A stretch of DNA of 59,669 bases, from positions 1 to 59,669 of the forward strand of contig JAKSRV010000002.1 of NCBI GenBank assembly GCA_024403435.1, given 5' to 3'. The stretch is from Lachnospiraceae bacterium (GTDB lineage: Bacteria; Bacillota; Clostridia; Lachnospirales; Lachnospiraceae). Numbering within the stretch: the stretch's first letter is position 1; each line of letters opens with the position of its first letter. The notes below the pieces were generated by a model. That model worked only from the letters and a program-made list of their open reading frames with translations. It had not been told where the DNA came from and ran no database searches. A program made the translations under genes and the position numbers. Of this stretch, positions 19,341-29,911 are shown in pieces.

Positions 19341-19913
19341 ATGTATATAATTGTTGGGCTCGGTAATCCGGGCAGAGAATATGAAAATACAAGACACAAT
19401 GCCGGCTTTAAGGTTGTAGATGTGTTGGCAGACGAAGCCGGAATCAGTGTCTCTGAAAAAAAGCATAAGGCACTTGTGGGAAAAGGAATGCTTGAGGGTG
19501 AGAAGGTAGTGCTTGTAAAACCTCAGACATATATGAATCTCAGCGGAGAGAGCGTCAGAGAGGTGATTGATTTTTATAAGATTGATCCGTCTTCCGAATT
19601 GATAGTAATTTCCGATGATATTGATCTGGATGTCGGTCAGCTCAGAGTAAGACCCAAGGGAAGTGCCGGAGGGCATAACGGCCTGAAGAACATAATACTT
19701 CACCTCAGCAGTGAGATTTTCCCGAGAGTAAGAGTGGGAGTCGGTGCTAAAAGAGCGGGTGCGGATTTGGCGGCACACGTTCTCGGAAGTATTGACAAGG
19801 AGCATGCGGAAGAGTATTCTGATGCAATCGCTCATGCGGCAGAAGCGGTAAAAACCATTATGTCCAAGGGCGTGGATGTAGCTATGAATCGTTTTAATGT
19901 AAAGAAAAAGTAA
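19341..19913 (+). CDS. pth: Peptidyl-tRNA hydrolase
   Basis: A 190-residue enzyme that releases peptides from stalled peptidyl-tRNA. Family motifs are IVGLGNPG, the NTRHNAGF segment with catalytic His, PQTYMNLSG, and the DIDLDVGQLRVR and GGHNGLKN stretches. I start at ATG 19341, with AGAGGA seven bases upstream; the in-frame ATG 19320 would add seven residues before the conserved MYIIVGLGNPG. It is followed after 10 bp by mfd, the usual pth-mfd pairing in Firmicutes. Confidence 0.97.
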   Translation: MYIIVGLGNPGREYENTRHNAGFKVVDVLADEAGISVSEKKHKALVGKGMLEGEKVVLVKPQTYMNLSGESVREVIDFYKIDPSSELIVISDDIDLDVGQLRVRPKGSAGGHNGLKNIILHLSSEIFPRVRVGVGAKRAGADLAAHVLGSIDKEHAEEYSDAIAHAAEAVKTIMSKGVDVAMNRFNVKKK

Positions 19914-19923
19914 TCTGTTATCT

Positions 19924-22900
19924 ATGAAAGCATTATTCGCACCGCTGGAGGAACTGGCGGATTTCCAAAGCATTAAAGATGCGGTAAAAAGAATAAAGGG
20001 TAGTGATATCATTTCGCTTACCGGTTGTGTTGATGCTCAAAAGCTTCACATGATTAAGGCTTTGGCGGGTGACAGTAAGGTTACGCTTATTGTCACCTAT
20101 GATGATTTGCGCGCACGTGAACTCTGGGAGGAATATCTTTTTTATGATCCCAATGCCTGTTATTATCCTGCAAAGGATCTGATATTTTTCCAGGCGGACA
20201 TACACGGTAACGAGCTTACACGCGAGAGAATTATCACTATGCGTAAGCTTCTTGAGGGAAAACCTGTCACAATTATTACTACGTATGCAGCACTGATGAC
20301 TCCTATCGCTGTGTCGGATCGTGATGCGGCAGTCATTGAGATTTCCGGTGGAGATGAGATAAATCAAAGAAGACTGGCAAAGCAGCTGGTAGCTTTGGGG
20401 TATATCAAGGTGCCGCAGGTAGAGGAGCCGGGTCAGTTTTCAATTCGCGGTGATATTATCGATGTATTTGACCTCACAGAGGATAATCCGTACAGATTGG
20501 AATTGTGGGGAGATGAAGTTGAGGCTATCAAGAGCTTTGATGTTCTGACACAGCGCTCTATGGAAGCGTTGGAGGAGATTTCGATATATCCGGCGACCGA
20601 GTTTATCATGACTCCAGAGGAGCTAAGAGACGGAATAGAAAAAATCTGCGAGGAAGCGGCTGCACAGGAAGAAAAGCTTCGTAAGCTTTTTAAGACTGAG
20701 GAGGCCCATCGCTTAAAGACTATGATAAATGAGCTCAGAGAGCAGACACTGGAACTTTCCATGCATGTCAATCTTGAGAGCTATATAAAATACTTTTACG
20801 AGGACAGTGAGGATACAATACTGCAGTCTTTGCCTGAACATATTGCGGATATAACAGGTGGGGAGGCATATGTTTTCCTTGAGGAACCTTCAAGACTTAA
20901 GGAACAGGCTGAAGCTATTGAAATAGAGTTTTCGGAGAGTTACGGCCATCGTTTGGAAAAGGGCTATTGCCTGCCGGGGCAGCTTACTTTGCTGTATAAC
21001 GGTGAGGAGATTGCCTCAAAGTTGACTAAGAACAGGGTATTTTCAATCGCAACGCTTGACGGCGGTACCGGTTATTTTAATGCCGGATACAGATATGATA
21101 TAGGTGCGAGAAACACTGCGTCCTACAACGGAAGCTTCGATGCTCTGTCAAGAGACCTCGAAGCATTCAATAAGAAGAAATATCAGGTTGTTTTGCTGTC
21201 ACCTTCACGAACCAGAGCCAAGAGATTGGCAGAGGAGATGACTGATATAGGAATACCGGCAGCATACTCCGAGAACCCTGACAGAGAAATAGTTCAGGGC
21301 GAGGTGCTGATTGTATACGGAAGGATTTCCAAGGGATTTGAATATCCGCTTATTAAGTTTGTCGTATTGGCAGAGACGGACATATTCGGAGCAGAACGCA
21401 AGAAGAAGCGCAGAAAGGCTTCATTGACCGGACAAAAGATTAATGCTTTGGATGACTTGAAGCCGGGAGATTTCATAGTTCATGAGAGTTACGGTTTAGG
21501 CGTATACAAGGGCATTGAAAAAGTCGAGTCCGGAAGAGTGGTCAGAGATTATATACGTCTGGAATACCGAGAAGGTGGTGTGCTGTATGTGCTTGCCACC
21601 GAACTGGATGCTATTCAGAAATATGCTTCAGCCGATGCGGAGAAGGTTCCGAAGATAAATAAACTCGGAACCAAAGAATGGGAAAAAACCAAAACCAAGG
21701 TAAGAGAGTCTGCAATCGGTGTGGCACAGGACCTTGTGGAATTGTATGCCAAAAGACAGCAGGAGGCAGGATTCTCCTATGGTCCGGATACCGTATGGCA
21801 GAAGGAGTTCGAGGAGCTCTTTCCTTACGAGGAGACTGAGGACCAGAAGAGTGCCATTGCCGATACCAAGGCTGATATGGAGAGCAACCGTATCATGGAC
21901 CGTCTTATCTGCGGCGACGTAGGATTCGGAAAGACCGAGATAGCCATCAGAGCGGCATTCAAAGCAGTTCAGGAAAATAAGCAGGTGGCATACCTTGTGC
22001 CTACTACTATCCTGGCACAGCAGCATTACAATACTTTTGCGCAGAGAATGAAGGATTTCCCTGTGAGAGTGGAATTGCTCAGCCGTTTCAGATCACCTTC
22101 TGAAATAAAGCAGGCCATTACCGACCTCAAAAAGGGAATGGTAGACATAGTTATCGGTACACATCGTTTGCTTTCAGCTGATGTACAGTTCAAGGATCTG
22201 GGATTGTTAATCATCGATGAGGAGCAGCGTTTCGGAGTTACACACAAGGAAAAGATAAAGAAACTTCGTGAGAATATAGATGTACTGACTCTCAGTGCAA
22301 CTCCTATTCCACGTACTCTTCATATGAGTTTGGTCGGAATCAGAGATATGAGTCTTTTGACCGAGGCACCGAGTGACAGACTGCCTATTCAGACATTTGT
22401 CTGTGAATATAATGAAGAATTGGTGCGTGAGGCCATCACTCGTGAATTGGCTCGAGGCGGTCAGGTTTATTTTGTATATAACAGAGTCAACATGATTGCG
22501 GATGTTGCGGCACATATTCAGTCGTTGGTGCCCAATGCCGAGGTCGCTTTTGCACACGGACAGATGCAGGAGCGAGAGCTCGAAAACATAATGTATGATT
22601 TTATCAACGGAGATATAGATGTGCTTGTTACAACTACCATTATTGAGACAGGTATGGATATTTCCAATGTAAATACACTGATTATTCAGGATTCGGACAG
22701 AATGGGTCTTTCACAGCTGTACCAGCTCAGAGGTCGTGTGGGTCGTTCCAACAGAATTGCCTACGCGTTCCTGATGTACAAGAGAGATAAAGTTCTGACT
22801 GAGGTAGCAGAGAAGAGACTTGAAGCAATCAAAGAATTTACAGATTTGGGAAGCGGATTCAAAATCGCGATGCGAGATCTGGAAATCCGTGGTGCAGGAA

Positions 22901-23493
22901 ATCTGTTGGGTAAGACACAGCACGGACATATGGAGGCTGTGGGATATGAGCTTTATTGCAAGATGCTCAATGAAGAGGTATCTAAGCTTAAGGGTATCCA
23001 TATTGAAGAGAGTTTCAGTACTGTGGTAAATGTAGATGCCGATGCATATATTCCCGCAGAGTATATCGCGAACGAAGAACAAAAGCTTGATATGTACAAG
23101 CGCATTGCGGGAATTGAGACGGACAAAGAACGTGATGCGATGCGTGATGAGTTGTTGGACAGATACGGCGCGGTGCCGGCACCTGCGGAAAATCTGTTGC
23201 GAATTGCTCTTATCAGAGCAGCGGCGCATAACCTTGATATGGTTGAGGTGCGAAGCCGTGACGGACAGATTATATTTACATTCAAGCCGGATGCTCGCAT
23301 TGATGCAACCAAGATTCCGGAGTTTGTGATGCGCAACAAAAATATACCTGTATTTACTCCGTACGGAAAGCCCAGCATCACATACAAATATGAAAAGGAA
23401 AAACTGGTTGAGAAAGATGAGGCTGTAGTGCTGAGCCTGACTGAAAAACTTTTGAAGGATATGAAGTCGCTGAAACTTGCGACAGAAGAGTAG
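19924..23493 (+). CDS. mfd: Transcription-repair coupling factor
   Basis: A 1189-residue SF2 translocase that removes RNA polymerase stalled at lesions and recruits UvrA. The N-terminal UvrB-like region comes first. The RNAP-interaction domain begins around [21 protein letters not shown] (bases about 21450-21510). The RecG-like helicase core has Walker [12 protein letters not shown] (base ~21915), [16 protein letters not shown], and the GRVGRS motif VI. The C-terminal D7 domain is present. Full length for the family; it follows pth closely. Confidence 0.97.
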   Translation: MKALFAPLEELADFQSIKDAVKRIKGSDIISLTGCVDAQKLHMIKALAGDSKVTLIVTYDDLRARELWEEYLFYDPNACYYPAKDLIFFQADIHGNELTRERIITMRKLLEGKPVTIITTYAALMTPIAVSDRDAAVIEISGGDEINQRRLAKQLVALGYIKVPQVEEPGQFSIRGDIIDVFDLTEDNPYRLELWGDEVEAIKSFDVLTQRSMEALEEISIYPATEFIMTPEELRDGIEKICEEAAAQEEKLRKLFKTEEAHRLKTMINELREQTLELSMHVNLESYIKYFYEDSEDTILQSLPEHIADITGGEAYVFLEEPSRLKEQAEAIEIEFSESYGHRLEKGYCLPGQLTLLYNGEEIASKLTKNRVFSIATLDGGTGYFNAGYRYDIGARNTASYNGSFDALSRDLEAFNKKKYQVVLLSPSRTRAKRLAEEMTDIGIPAAYSENPDREIVQGEVLIVYGRISKGFEYPLIKFVVLAETDIFGAERKKKRRKASLTGQKINALDDLKPGDFIVHESYGLGVYKGIEKVESGRVVRDYIRLEYREGGVLYVLATELDAIQKYASADAEKVPKINKLGTKEWEKTKTKVRESAIGVAQDLVELYAKRQQEAGFSYGPDTVWQKEFEELFPYEETEDQKSAIADTKADMESNRIMDRLICGDVGFGKTEIAIRAAFKAVQENKQVAYLVPTTILAQQHYNTFAQRMKDFPVRVELLSRFRSPSEIKQAITDLKKGMVDIVIGTHRLLSADVQFKDLGLLIIDEEQRFGVTHKEKIKKLRENIDVLTLSATPIPRTLHMSLVGIRDMSLLTEAPSDRLPIQTFVCEYNEELVREAITRELARGGQVYFVYNRVNMIADVAAHIQSLVPNAEVAFAHGQMQERELENIMYDFINGDIDVLVTTTIIETGMDISNVNTLIIQDSDRMGLSQLYQLRGRVGRSNRIAYAFLMYKRDKVLTEVAEKRLEAIKEFTDLGSGFKIAMRDLEIRGAGNLLGKTQHGHMEAVGYELYCKMLNEEVSKLKGIHIEESFSTVVNVDADAYIPAEYIANEEQKLDMYKRIAGIETDKERDAMRDELLDRYGAVPAPAENLLRIALIRAAAHNLDMVEVRSRDGQIIFTFKPDARIDATKIPEFVMRNKNIPVFTPYGKPSITYKYEKEKLVEKDEAVVLSLTEKLLKDMKSLKLATEE

Positions 23494-23502
23494 AGTCGTC
23501 CT

Positions 23503-24339
23503 ATGAAAGAAAACAAAAAGAATACTAAAAAGATTATAGTTATTGTTTCTGTTTTGGCAGTTGCTTTGATTGCTTGCGCGTTGTTTGTAGCATTCCCCTA
23601 CAGAGCGGATAATAGGGTAAATGATTATCTGTCGGAAGGGTTTGTGCCGGAAGCAGGGCAAGGGCTTGCGGTAGAAGAAGTGATTGAGTTCGGCGCAGGT
23701 ACGAGTGAGCGCGATGAGCTTCAGTCGGTAACAGTTACCGTGAACGAGGATGGACTTATCGTGGCACAGCCGGAAGAGGCAATTGCAGGTTTGATTTTTT
23801 ACCCGGGAGCCAGAGTAGAGTATGATTCTTATATTCCGCTGATGTACAGAATGGCACAGAAGGGAATTACCTGTGCGCTGGTGAAAATGCCACTTAATTT
23901 TGCATTTTTGGATATCAATGCAGCGGATGAGGTACGAGTGCAGTTTCCGGAAATTGAAAACTGGTATGTAGGAGGCCACTCTCTTGGTGGAGCCATGGCA
24001 GCCTATTATGTGAAAAAGCATGCAGATGAATATGACGGTCTGCTTTTGCTTGGAGCATACACTACCGTTGATTTGAGTGATACCGATTTGAAGGTATATC
24101 TTGCTTACGGTACTCAGGACGGAGTACTTAACAGAGGTCAGTTTGCCAAGGGGCGTAAAAAGGTGCCTAAGGGAAGCTGTGAATTGGTTATCGTCGGCGG
24201 TTGTCATGCATACTTTGGTGATTACGGAAGACAGGCCGGGGACGGTCATCCTTATATCAGCCGCGAAGAGCAGATGGATTATACCGTCAACGGATTTGTA
24301 GAATATATATTGCAGGAATTACCTGAGGGAGAAGATTGA
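23503..24339 (+). CDS. Membrane-anchored alpha/beta hydrolase
   Basis: A 278-residue protein with a basic N-terminus and one hydrophobic helix (about residues 10-30), so the enzyme probably faces outward. The nucleophile elbow is GGHSLGGA. Candidate acid and base are Asp in YGTQDGV and His in GGCHAYFGDYG, giving a full catalytic triad. It matches the Abhydrolase_5-like family. The substrate is unknown. It starts 9 bp after mfd and overlaps the next gene by one base, so the three could be one transcript. Confidence 0.85.
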   Translation: MKENKKNTKKIIVIVSVLAVALIACALFVAFPYRADNRVNDYLSEGFVPEAGQGLAVEEVIEFGAGTSERDELQSVTVTVNEDGLIVAQPEEAIAGLIFYPGARVEYDSYIPLMYRMAQKGITCALVKMPLNFAFLDINAADEVRVQFPEIENWYVGGHSLGGAMAAYYVKKHADEYDGLLLLGAYTTVDLSDTDLKVYLAYGTQDGVLNRGQFAKGRKKVPKGSCELVIVGGCHAYFGDYGRQAGDGHPYISREEQMDYTVNGFVEYILQELPEGED

Positions 24340-25124
24340 TGAAGGCAAAACAATTTCTGATTCCGATAATAGTTTTTATCGCATTGGCAGGCCTCTTGTT
24401 CGGAGGACTGTTTGTGTATAAGAAATTTATATATAAAGACACGGCATTTATAGGCAAGTGGACACGACAGGTTGATGTTACTGATTTTACGACAGATATC
24501 ATGGATATTTGGCTGGACGATGCATTGGTCGGTGACCTTGCGGAATACGGTGACGAGAGAATTGTAATCTCGATAAATCTGACCATCAATGCCAACGGAA
24601 GCTGGTCTGAGAGTGTGGATGAGGCTTCTTATGCGGCAGCTCAGGCTCAGGCCTTGAAGGTGGCTGCGGCAGGACTTACTTCTTTTTTGGAAAAAAGACT
24701 TGCAAGCGCAGAGGTTAATCCCGAGAGTATAGGTAAGTCTGTGGAAGAGCTGGTTCAGGAGGCTATAGGAATGTCCGCTGAGGAGTATATTGCAGGCTAC
24801 GGACCCGAACTTTTACCCAGTCTTGAGGATTTGAATAAAGCATACAGTCATTCCGGAGATTACAAGGTTGAGAAGGGTGTGCTTGCCAGAACCGGTCTGG
24901 GTACAGAGACGGTTTATGAGATTTACTCAGTACAGGATGATTTTTTGCTTATCAGCGGAAAAAGTGAGGACAGTGGCTTTGAAGTCGATCCTGCGACAAC
25001 AACCTCACTCGGTATGGCGATTGATTCGGAAGTGACCGTCACCGAGCCAGATGATACAGTATCGAATCAGAACATTTCACCTGCACCCGGAGTGGTGTAT
25101 CCGTTGGTGTATGTAAGAAGGTAA
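24339..25124 (+). CDS. Hypothetical membrane-anchored, lipocalin-like protein
   Basis: About 261 residues from ATG 24339 (overlapping the hydrolase stop as ATGA). One N-terminal hydrophobic helix is followed by a FIGKW segment at the beginning of a beta-rich region with a helical middle, reminiscent of small extracytoplasmic lipocalin-like proteins. No catalytic motif is visible. Its place between a hydrolase and a D,D-carboxypeptidase suggests an envelope role, which is inference. Confidence 0.75.
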   Translation: MKAKQFLIPIIVFIALAGLLFGGLFVYKKFIYKDTAFIGKWTRQVDVTDFTTDIMDIWLDDALVGDLAEYGDERIVISINLTINANGSWSESVDEASYAAAQAQALKVAAAGLTSFLEKRLASAEVNPESIGKSVEELVQEAIGMSAEEYIAGYGPELLPSLEDLNKAYSHSGDYKVEKGVLARTGLGTETVYEIYSVQDDFLLISGKSEDSGFEVDPATTTSLGMAIDSEVTVTEPDDTVSNQNISPAPGVVYPLVYVRR

Positions 25125-25139
25125 TTGGAGATTACAAGG

Positions 25140-26741
25140 TTGAAAAACTATAAAACTAATTTTGTAAATTTTATAAAAAGATATAAATCAGTTGTAAGAT
25201 TGCTGGCATTTGTGTTGGTGCTTGCGGTAGCCGGTATATCAGTGATGAGTTATGCGCAGCCCGCGAATGCAGCGAACTATGATGCGGAATACAGAGTAAA
25301 CCGAACCCTCAATGTTGCGGGAAAGGGGAATTTTAATATCCGTACCATTCATCAGTATTACGATGAAAATGAGTATGTATCACTGCGAGATGTGGCGAAC
25401 GCGCTGAACGGAACCGGGGCACAGTTTAGTGTGACAATCGGTAAAGAGTCTATTGTCATGAAAACCGGAACCGCATACTCTCCGGTAGGAAATGAGAACG
25501 ATTACTTTGACGGAATCACCAGAGCTCAGTCAGAGCCTGAGTATGTCAGAAAGCGTAATTCATTTACATTAAACGGATACAACAATCATTACTATACCTT
25601 TATCTATGAGATTGATAAGGGCGTTTATGATTGTTATATGTATCTGACCGATTTGGTGCTTATCCTTGAAAAAGAATTTTGGACTTCGGGTGATGTGCTT
25701 TATATCGATCCCGATAAGAAGCTTGAACTGAATATGCAAAAGCTTGAATATGAGGATTTCTTTTTGGGAACAAATACTGTGCTGATAGGTGATGCAACCA
25801 CAGGAGAAGTGTACTATTCCTATAACGGAGATGTGGCAGCGTCTATGGCCAGTACCACCAAGCTGATGACCTATCTGGTGGTAATGGATGCGGTATCGAA
25901 CGGACAGATTGGTCTTGACGATACAGTGACGGTTTCCGAAAATGTAAATCGCCTGTCATATGCGGTGGACGGAGTCATCAGAATGGCTACGGGTCAGACG
26001 GTGACGGTAAGTGATTTAATCGGTGGAATGCTTCTTCCTTCAAGTAATGAGTGCGCACTGGCGCTGGCAGAATATGTTGGCGGAAGTGAGGCTGCTTTTG
26101 TAAACAGAATGAACAGCACCGCATCGAGAATAGGATTGTCGGATGCAACCCGATTTTACAATTGTAACGGCCTTCCTACATATACCGATACCGCTTTTGA
26201 GAGTAAGATTCAGAATCATATTTCCTCAAATGATATGTTTAAGCTGGTGTCATATATTCTTGCGGTATATCCTCAGATTACAGAGATTACCTCAAAATCA
26301 GCGCTGACACTGTCAAGCCTTGGAAAAACCGTGTACAATACCAATCCCATGCTTTACAACATGCCGGGAGCGGTGGGTATGAAGACCGGTACAACCAATA
26401 AGGCCGGTTGCTGCCTGGTAAGTGCTATTCAGATTCAGGGAAGTGACGGAATTCATACTTTGGTGGCAGTTGAGCTCGGGGCCGAGGATGTTGTGACCAG
26501 AAATTATATTTCAAAGACTCTGTTGATGTATGGAAAGCAGGTATTCCTGGCAGGTGGAGTGAGCTCTATAGAGGGTTATGATCCGACGCAGTATGATGCG
26601 GGGGATGTGGGAATATTGGGGGATGGAGTTCCCGAGGATCCCGATTCACTGGCTCAGTTGATTGTATGGACGGCCAGAAATTATATGGGTATCACCGAAG
26701 CTGAAAATATAGAAATCCCGGAGGATGCCCCGGGATTCTAA
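25140..26741 (+). CDS. D-alanyl-D-alanine carboxypeptidase (DacF-like, peptidase S11)
   Basis: Penicillin-binding protein that trims the terminal D-Ala from peptidoglycan stem peptides. After a signal/anchor helix (ending near SYAQPANA) comes a ~150-residue domain like the copper-amine-oxidase N-terminal stalk (YVSLRDVANAL). The S11 domain follows, with the three active-site motifs STTK (from ~238), SSN (in LPSSNECAL) and KTGTT. I start at TTG 25140 because GGAG lies nine bases upstream; the TTG at 25125 gives five more residues but no ribosome site. It ends near a weak inverted repeat at 26714. Confidence 0.9.
   Translation: MKNYKTNFVNFIKRYKSVVRLLAFVLVLAVAGISVMSYAQPANAANYDAEYRVNRTLNVAGKGNFNIRTIHQYYDENEYVSLRDVANALNGTGAQFSVTIGKESIVMKTGTAYSPVGNENDYFDGITRAQSEPEYVRKRNSFTLNGYNNHYYTFIYEIDKGVYDCYMYLTDLVLILEKEFWTSGDVLYIDPDKKLELNMQKLEYEDFFLGTNTVLIGDATTGEVYYSYNGDVAASMASTTKLMTYLVVMDAVSNGQIGLDDTVTVSENVNRLSYAVDGVIRMATGQTVTVSDLIGGMLLPSSNECALALAEYVGGSEAAFVNRMNSTASRIGLSDATRFYNCNGLPTYTDTAFESKIQNHISSNDMFKLVSYILAVYPQITEITSKSALTLSSLGKTVYNTNPMLYNMPGAVGMKTGTTNKAGCCLVSAIQIQGSDGIHTLVAVELGAEDVVTRNYISKTLLMYGKQVFLAGGVSSIEGYDPTQYDAGDVGILGDGVPEDPDSLAQLIVWTARNYMGITEAENIEIPEDAPGF
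26714..26737. terminator. Possible bidirectional terminator hairpin at the dacF 3' end
   Basis: AATCCCGG and CCGGGATT (8 bp, 8-nt loop) cover the last codons of the carboxypeptidase. T runs are poor in both directions, so function is uncertain. It is the only strong hairpin between the convergent genes. Confidence 0.3.
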
Positions 26742-26802
26742 AGATATCTTTTATGATATTGATAATATTATTTCGATAAGTTTTGATGTTACGAAACAGT
26801 TT

Positions 26803-28152
26803 TTATTCCGGCAGGACTGCAGTAATGCGGTTTCTGCCGTTTTCTTTTGAATAATACAGGCGGGCATCAGCCTCGTTGATGATTTCATCTTTGCTCAACT
26901 CGGGGTTACTTGCGACACCGATACTCATGGTTACCTTGATTTCCCGGCCTTCATAATCTATGGTGAGGGCGCGAATTTCATCGAGTATATTTTCGAGAAG
27001 AACAACAGCGGTGTCCAAATCGGTTTTGTCAAAGGCAAGCAGGAATTCCTCACCGCCCCATCTTGCGGCAAAGCCGTTCTTTTTCATATTCTCCTGAAGA
27101 ATAGAGGCTACGGCCTGAAGTACGGCGTCACCGGCATCATGTCCGTAAGTATCGTTGACCTTTTTGAAAAAGTCGATATCTCCGATGGCTATCGAGTAAG
27201 ATGAACCGTTGGAGGCGTAATGAGACATTATAATATCGAGCTTGCGGTTGGCACTGCGTCGGTTGTACAGCTTGGTTAATGGATCCTTGTCCATCATATC
27301 TCGCATTGAACGATGCATTTCCAATACGGCGCCGGCTATGGTACCGAATTCATCTTTTCTGCGAAGGAGGGATGCATCGAGGAGTGCCGAATCATTGCCG
27401 GAAGCAGCATCCTGAGTGAAATTGAGCAGCTTGCCCACACTTTTGTTGAGACTTTGGTTGAAGTGCGAAATCAAAAGTAACAGGATGACGGTCGCAATAA
27501 CGGTTATCAGATTAAATATAATCATGTTATTACGGATGGTCGGCATTATTGAATTGTAGGAACTGCAACATTCTATAGCACCTGCATAGCTACCGTCCGA
27601 ATTGTACAGAGGATAGTAGTATGAGAAATATTTATTGCTGTTAATGAGAGTGTCCTCGAAGAATACTCCGCCCGAAGATGTGTTAAGGGCAGATACAATC
27701 TGAGGAGCAAGACCGATGCCGGTGATCAGCTTGCCGTCGCCGTCGGTTATGGTTGTGAGTATTCTTGTGTCGGAATATATGAGGCTTATCTCTACTTTGA
27801 GAAGAGATGAGGTCTCGGTGATCAGCCCGGACATATTGGTGATATCGGTCTCTCCCTTATACAGGCGCAGTGATGAATCACCGAGCAGTGCATAATCTCC
27901 GGGAATTTTTTCATCTATATTAGAAGCAGTCAGATAGGAGATTGCAGCCAATTCAAGTTCTTTCTCCTTGAGAATTGCATTTAGAGTAAAGAAATAAATA
28001 GCCAGTGAGCTTGATACCGCAAGGATAAACATAACGGCAACTACAATTGCCACCAGCCTTTTGGAAATTGCATTCTTGTGTTTTTCTTTTTTGCCGATTT
28101 CGATAATCTCTGTAGGATTGTCGGGCAAAACTGTTCGCTTTTCAGAAGCCAT
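26803..28152 (-). CDS. Membrane diguanylate cyclase (GGDEF) with extracellular sensor
   Basis: A 449-residue protein. A cytoplasmic N-terminus of about 35 residues leads to TM1 (RLVAIVVAVMFILAVSS). An external dCache/sCache-like sensor of ~150 residues follows (FFEDTLINSNKYFSYYYPLY), then TM2, a linker, and a C-terminal GGDEF domain starting at DPLTKLYNRR. The active-site loop reads RWGGEEF, a catalytically competent variant. The RxxD inhibitory site expected five residues upstream is absent (KNGF), so product inhibition is probably lost. ATG is preceded by GAGGAA. It likely makes c-di-GMP in response to an external signal. Confidence 0.92.
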   Translation of the reverse strand: MASEKRTVLPDNPTEIIEIGKKEKHKNAISKRLVAIVVAVMFILAVSSSLAIYFFTLNAILKEKELELAAISYLTASNIDEKIPGDYALLGDSSLRLYKGETDITNMSGLITETSSLLKVEISLIYSDTRILTTITDGDGKLITGIGLAPQIVSALNTSSGGVFFEDTLINSNKYFSYYYPLYNSDGSYAGAIECCSSYNSIMPTIRNNMIIFNLITVIATVILLLLISHFNQSLNKSVGKLLNFTQDAASGNDSALLDASLLRRKDEFGTIAGAVLEMHRSMRDMMDKDPLTKLYNRRSANRKLDIIMSHYASNGSSYSIAIGDIDFFKKVNDTYGHDAGDAVLQAVASILQENMKKNGFAARWGGEEFLLAFDKTDLDTAVVLLENILDEIRALTIDYEGREIKVTMSIGVASNPELSKDEIINEADARLYYSKENGRNRITAVLPE

Positions 28153-28207
28153 AAGATTCCTCGCTTATGTTTGGTTATGTGAAATATGAAATGCATATTA
28201 CATATTG

Positions 28208-28236
28208 ATTATATCACTATCAACGGGTGCCGTGAA
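28208..28236 (-). promoter_or_regulatory. Candidate promoter of the GGDEF gene
   Basis: On the - strand, TTCACG, a 17-bp spacer and a perfect TATAAT lie 56 bp before the start codon. The -35 matches at four of six positions. Confidence 0.5.
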
Positions 28237-28318
28237 ATAAACAATAGTCTCTAAATTTTGTTGTGATTTATGTTCATATTTAAGGAGAAAGAGGCTCTCT
28301 TCTTGTATGTGCCGTAAA

Positions 28319-28347
28319 TTGAAAAACAGGGTGCGATATAGTAAAAT
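28319..28347 (+). promoter_or_regulatory. Promoter of the LCP gene pair
   Basis: TTGAAA (28319-28324), 17-bp spacer, TAAAAT (28342-28347). Each box has one mismatch to consensus. The predicted transcript start, near 28354, makes the downstream ATG 28397 the more likely start codon. Confidence 0.65.
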
Positions 28348-28396
28348 ATAGTATTATGGCATCAGTATGGATGCATGGCGAAAGGCCGTGGAGTGT

Positions 28397-29911
28397 ATGA
28401 AGGATAAAAGTATTGGCGATAACAAAATATTGAATGTAATTGCGCTGGTTATAGCAGCGATAATGAATATATCAGCAATTATTCTGGGAATCAAAGTGGC
28501 TACCATGGGAGTTTTGCCCGGGCAATACCTTGTGGGCTTTGCGATTATTATTTTACTGGTTGATTTAGTGGTATGGTTTACGCTGAAAAAGAAGGCGATG
28601 ACTGTGGTGATGATGCTGATTACAGCATCTGTGGCCGCAATTACGATATATGGATTTGTCGCGGTTTTAAAGGTGGACAGTACCATCCAGAAAGTTACAA
28701 GCGGAAGCAATGAATACATACGACTGTCAATGGTTGTGCGTGGAGACTCGCCTATTGACGGACTTACTTCTTTGTATGGTGCCAACGTAGGATATATAGA
28801 CGGTGATATACATGCGTTGGGAATTTTGGAACAGGCCAAGCAGGAGGTAATGCTCGGAGAAATTATCGGATATCCTGAGGCTGTTAAGCTGGCTGAAGCT
28901 CTGATGAACGGAAGCGTGGATGTCATTTTACTTAACAATGAATATATAGAAATAGTCGATGAATTCGAAGACTTTGAGGAGTTCTCGCTTTCCGTAAAAA
29001 TAGTATATTCCGTTGAGATAGAAATTGATCCCAATGCCAATCCCGTGCAGGTTGGCGTAGGATTGGCTGAGCCTACGGAGGATACGGATGTTACCACCAT
29101 AGGTGATTCATCTACCGTAGATATAGAGAGCAAGGAATACACCGATGACAGTATAGTGATATATATCAGCGGAATCGATACCTGGGGAAGTGTAAGCGTC
29201 AGAAGCAGAAGTGATGTTAATATTTTGGCGGTTATCAATACCAAAACCGGTAAAATGCTGATGGTCAATACACCCAGAGACAGCTATGTATCCCTGGTCA
29301 CAAAAGATGGAAGTATGGATAAACTTACGCATGCCGGATTGTACGGTATCGAATGTTCCGAAACTGCGTTGGAGAATCTGTACGGTGTGAATATTGATTA
29401 TTATGTAAGACTTAATTTCAGCGGATTCGAAGAGATAGTTGATGCACTTGGCGGAATAGATGTTTATTCCGAACAGAATTTCCGTGTTGATGATACTTTT
29501 TTCGTGGTTGGAATGAATCATCTTGAGGGAGAGGATGCTCTCAGATTTGCCCGTGAGAGATATTCATTTGCTGGTATGGGAGATGTTCAGCGCGGCAGAA
29601 ATCAGATGGAGGTTATTAAGGCAATCATTGGAAAAATGACTTCCTTCAGCATGATTTCAAATTATACGGAAGTATTGGATGCGGTTGGTGACAGTGTTAT
29701 GACTGATATGCCTACCGAAGAAATCTACAACTTGGTTAAATTCCAGTTGGCAACCAACACTGTATGGAGTTTTGAGACTTATACGGTAATCGGGTCCGGC
29801 GGGTCTGAAGAAACATATTCAATCCCCGGTGTACAAAGCTATGTAATGCTCCTTGATGAAGAGATGATTGAAGAAGCTCGCAACAAGATGGAAGAGGTAC
29901 TGAACGAATAA
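28397..29911 (+). CDS. LytR-CpsA-Psr family protein with an extra solute-binding-like domain
   Basis: About 504 residues. Three hydrophobic segments at the N-terminus are followed by an external region (bases about 28730-28960) that resembles one lobe of a type 2 periplasmic binding protein (GANVGYIDGD ... GSVDVILLNNEY). The LCP catalytic domain is at the C-terminus, with the conserved VNTPRDSYV, FSGFEEIVDALGGIDV and LRFARERYSF ... DVQRGRNQ segments. LCP enzymes move glycopolymers from undecaprenyl carriers to peptidoglycan. The start at 28397 is chosen from promoter position and GGAG; ATG 28367 would add ten residues. It overlaps the next gene by one base. Confidence 0.85.
   Translation: MKDKSIGDNKILNVIALVIAAIMNISAIILGIKVATMGVLPGQYLVGFAIIILLVDLVVWFTLKKKAMTVVMMLITASVAAITIYGFVAVLKVDSTIQKVTSGSNEYIRLSMVVRGDSPIDGLTSLYGANVGYIDGDIHALGILEQAKQEVMLGEIIGYPEAVKLAEALMNGSVDVILLNNEYIEIVDEFEDFEEFSLSVKIVYSVEIEIDPNANPVQVGVGLAEPTEDTDVTTIGDSSTVDIESKEYTDDSIVIYISGIDTWGSVSVRSRSDVNILAVINTKTGKMLMVNTPRDSYVSLVTKDGSMDKLTHAGLYGIECSETALENLYGVNIDYYVRLNFSGFEEIVDALGGIDVYSEQNFRVDDTFFVVGMNHLEGEDALRFARERYSFAGMGDVQRGRNQMEVIKAIIGKMTSFSMISNYTEVLDAVGDSVMTDMPTEEIYNLVKFQLATNTVWSFETYTVIGSGGSEETYSIPGVQSYVMLLDEEMIEEARNKMEEVLNE

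Noticed and set aside
22711..24249. Long antisense reading frame (512 codons) opposite mfd and the hydrolase gene
   Set aside because: Fully overlaps well-supported + strand genes; Cys/His/Arg-rich composition typical of a shadow frame; no ribosome site or family motif.
28354..29268. 304-codon antisense frame opposite the LCP gene
   Set aside because: Ser/Thr/Ile low-complexity translation, shadow of a supported LCP gene with a good promoter on the + strand.
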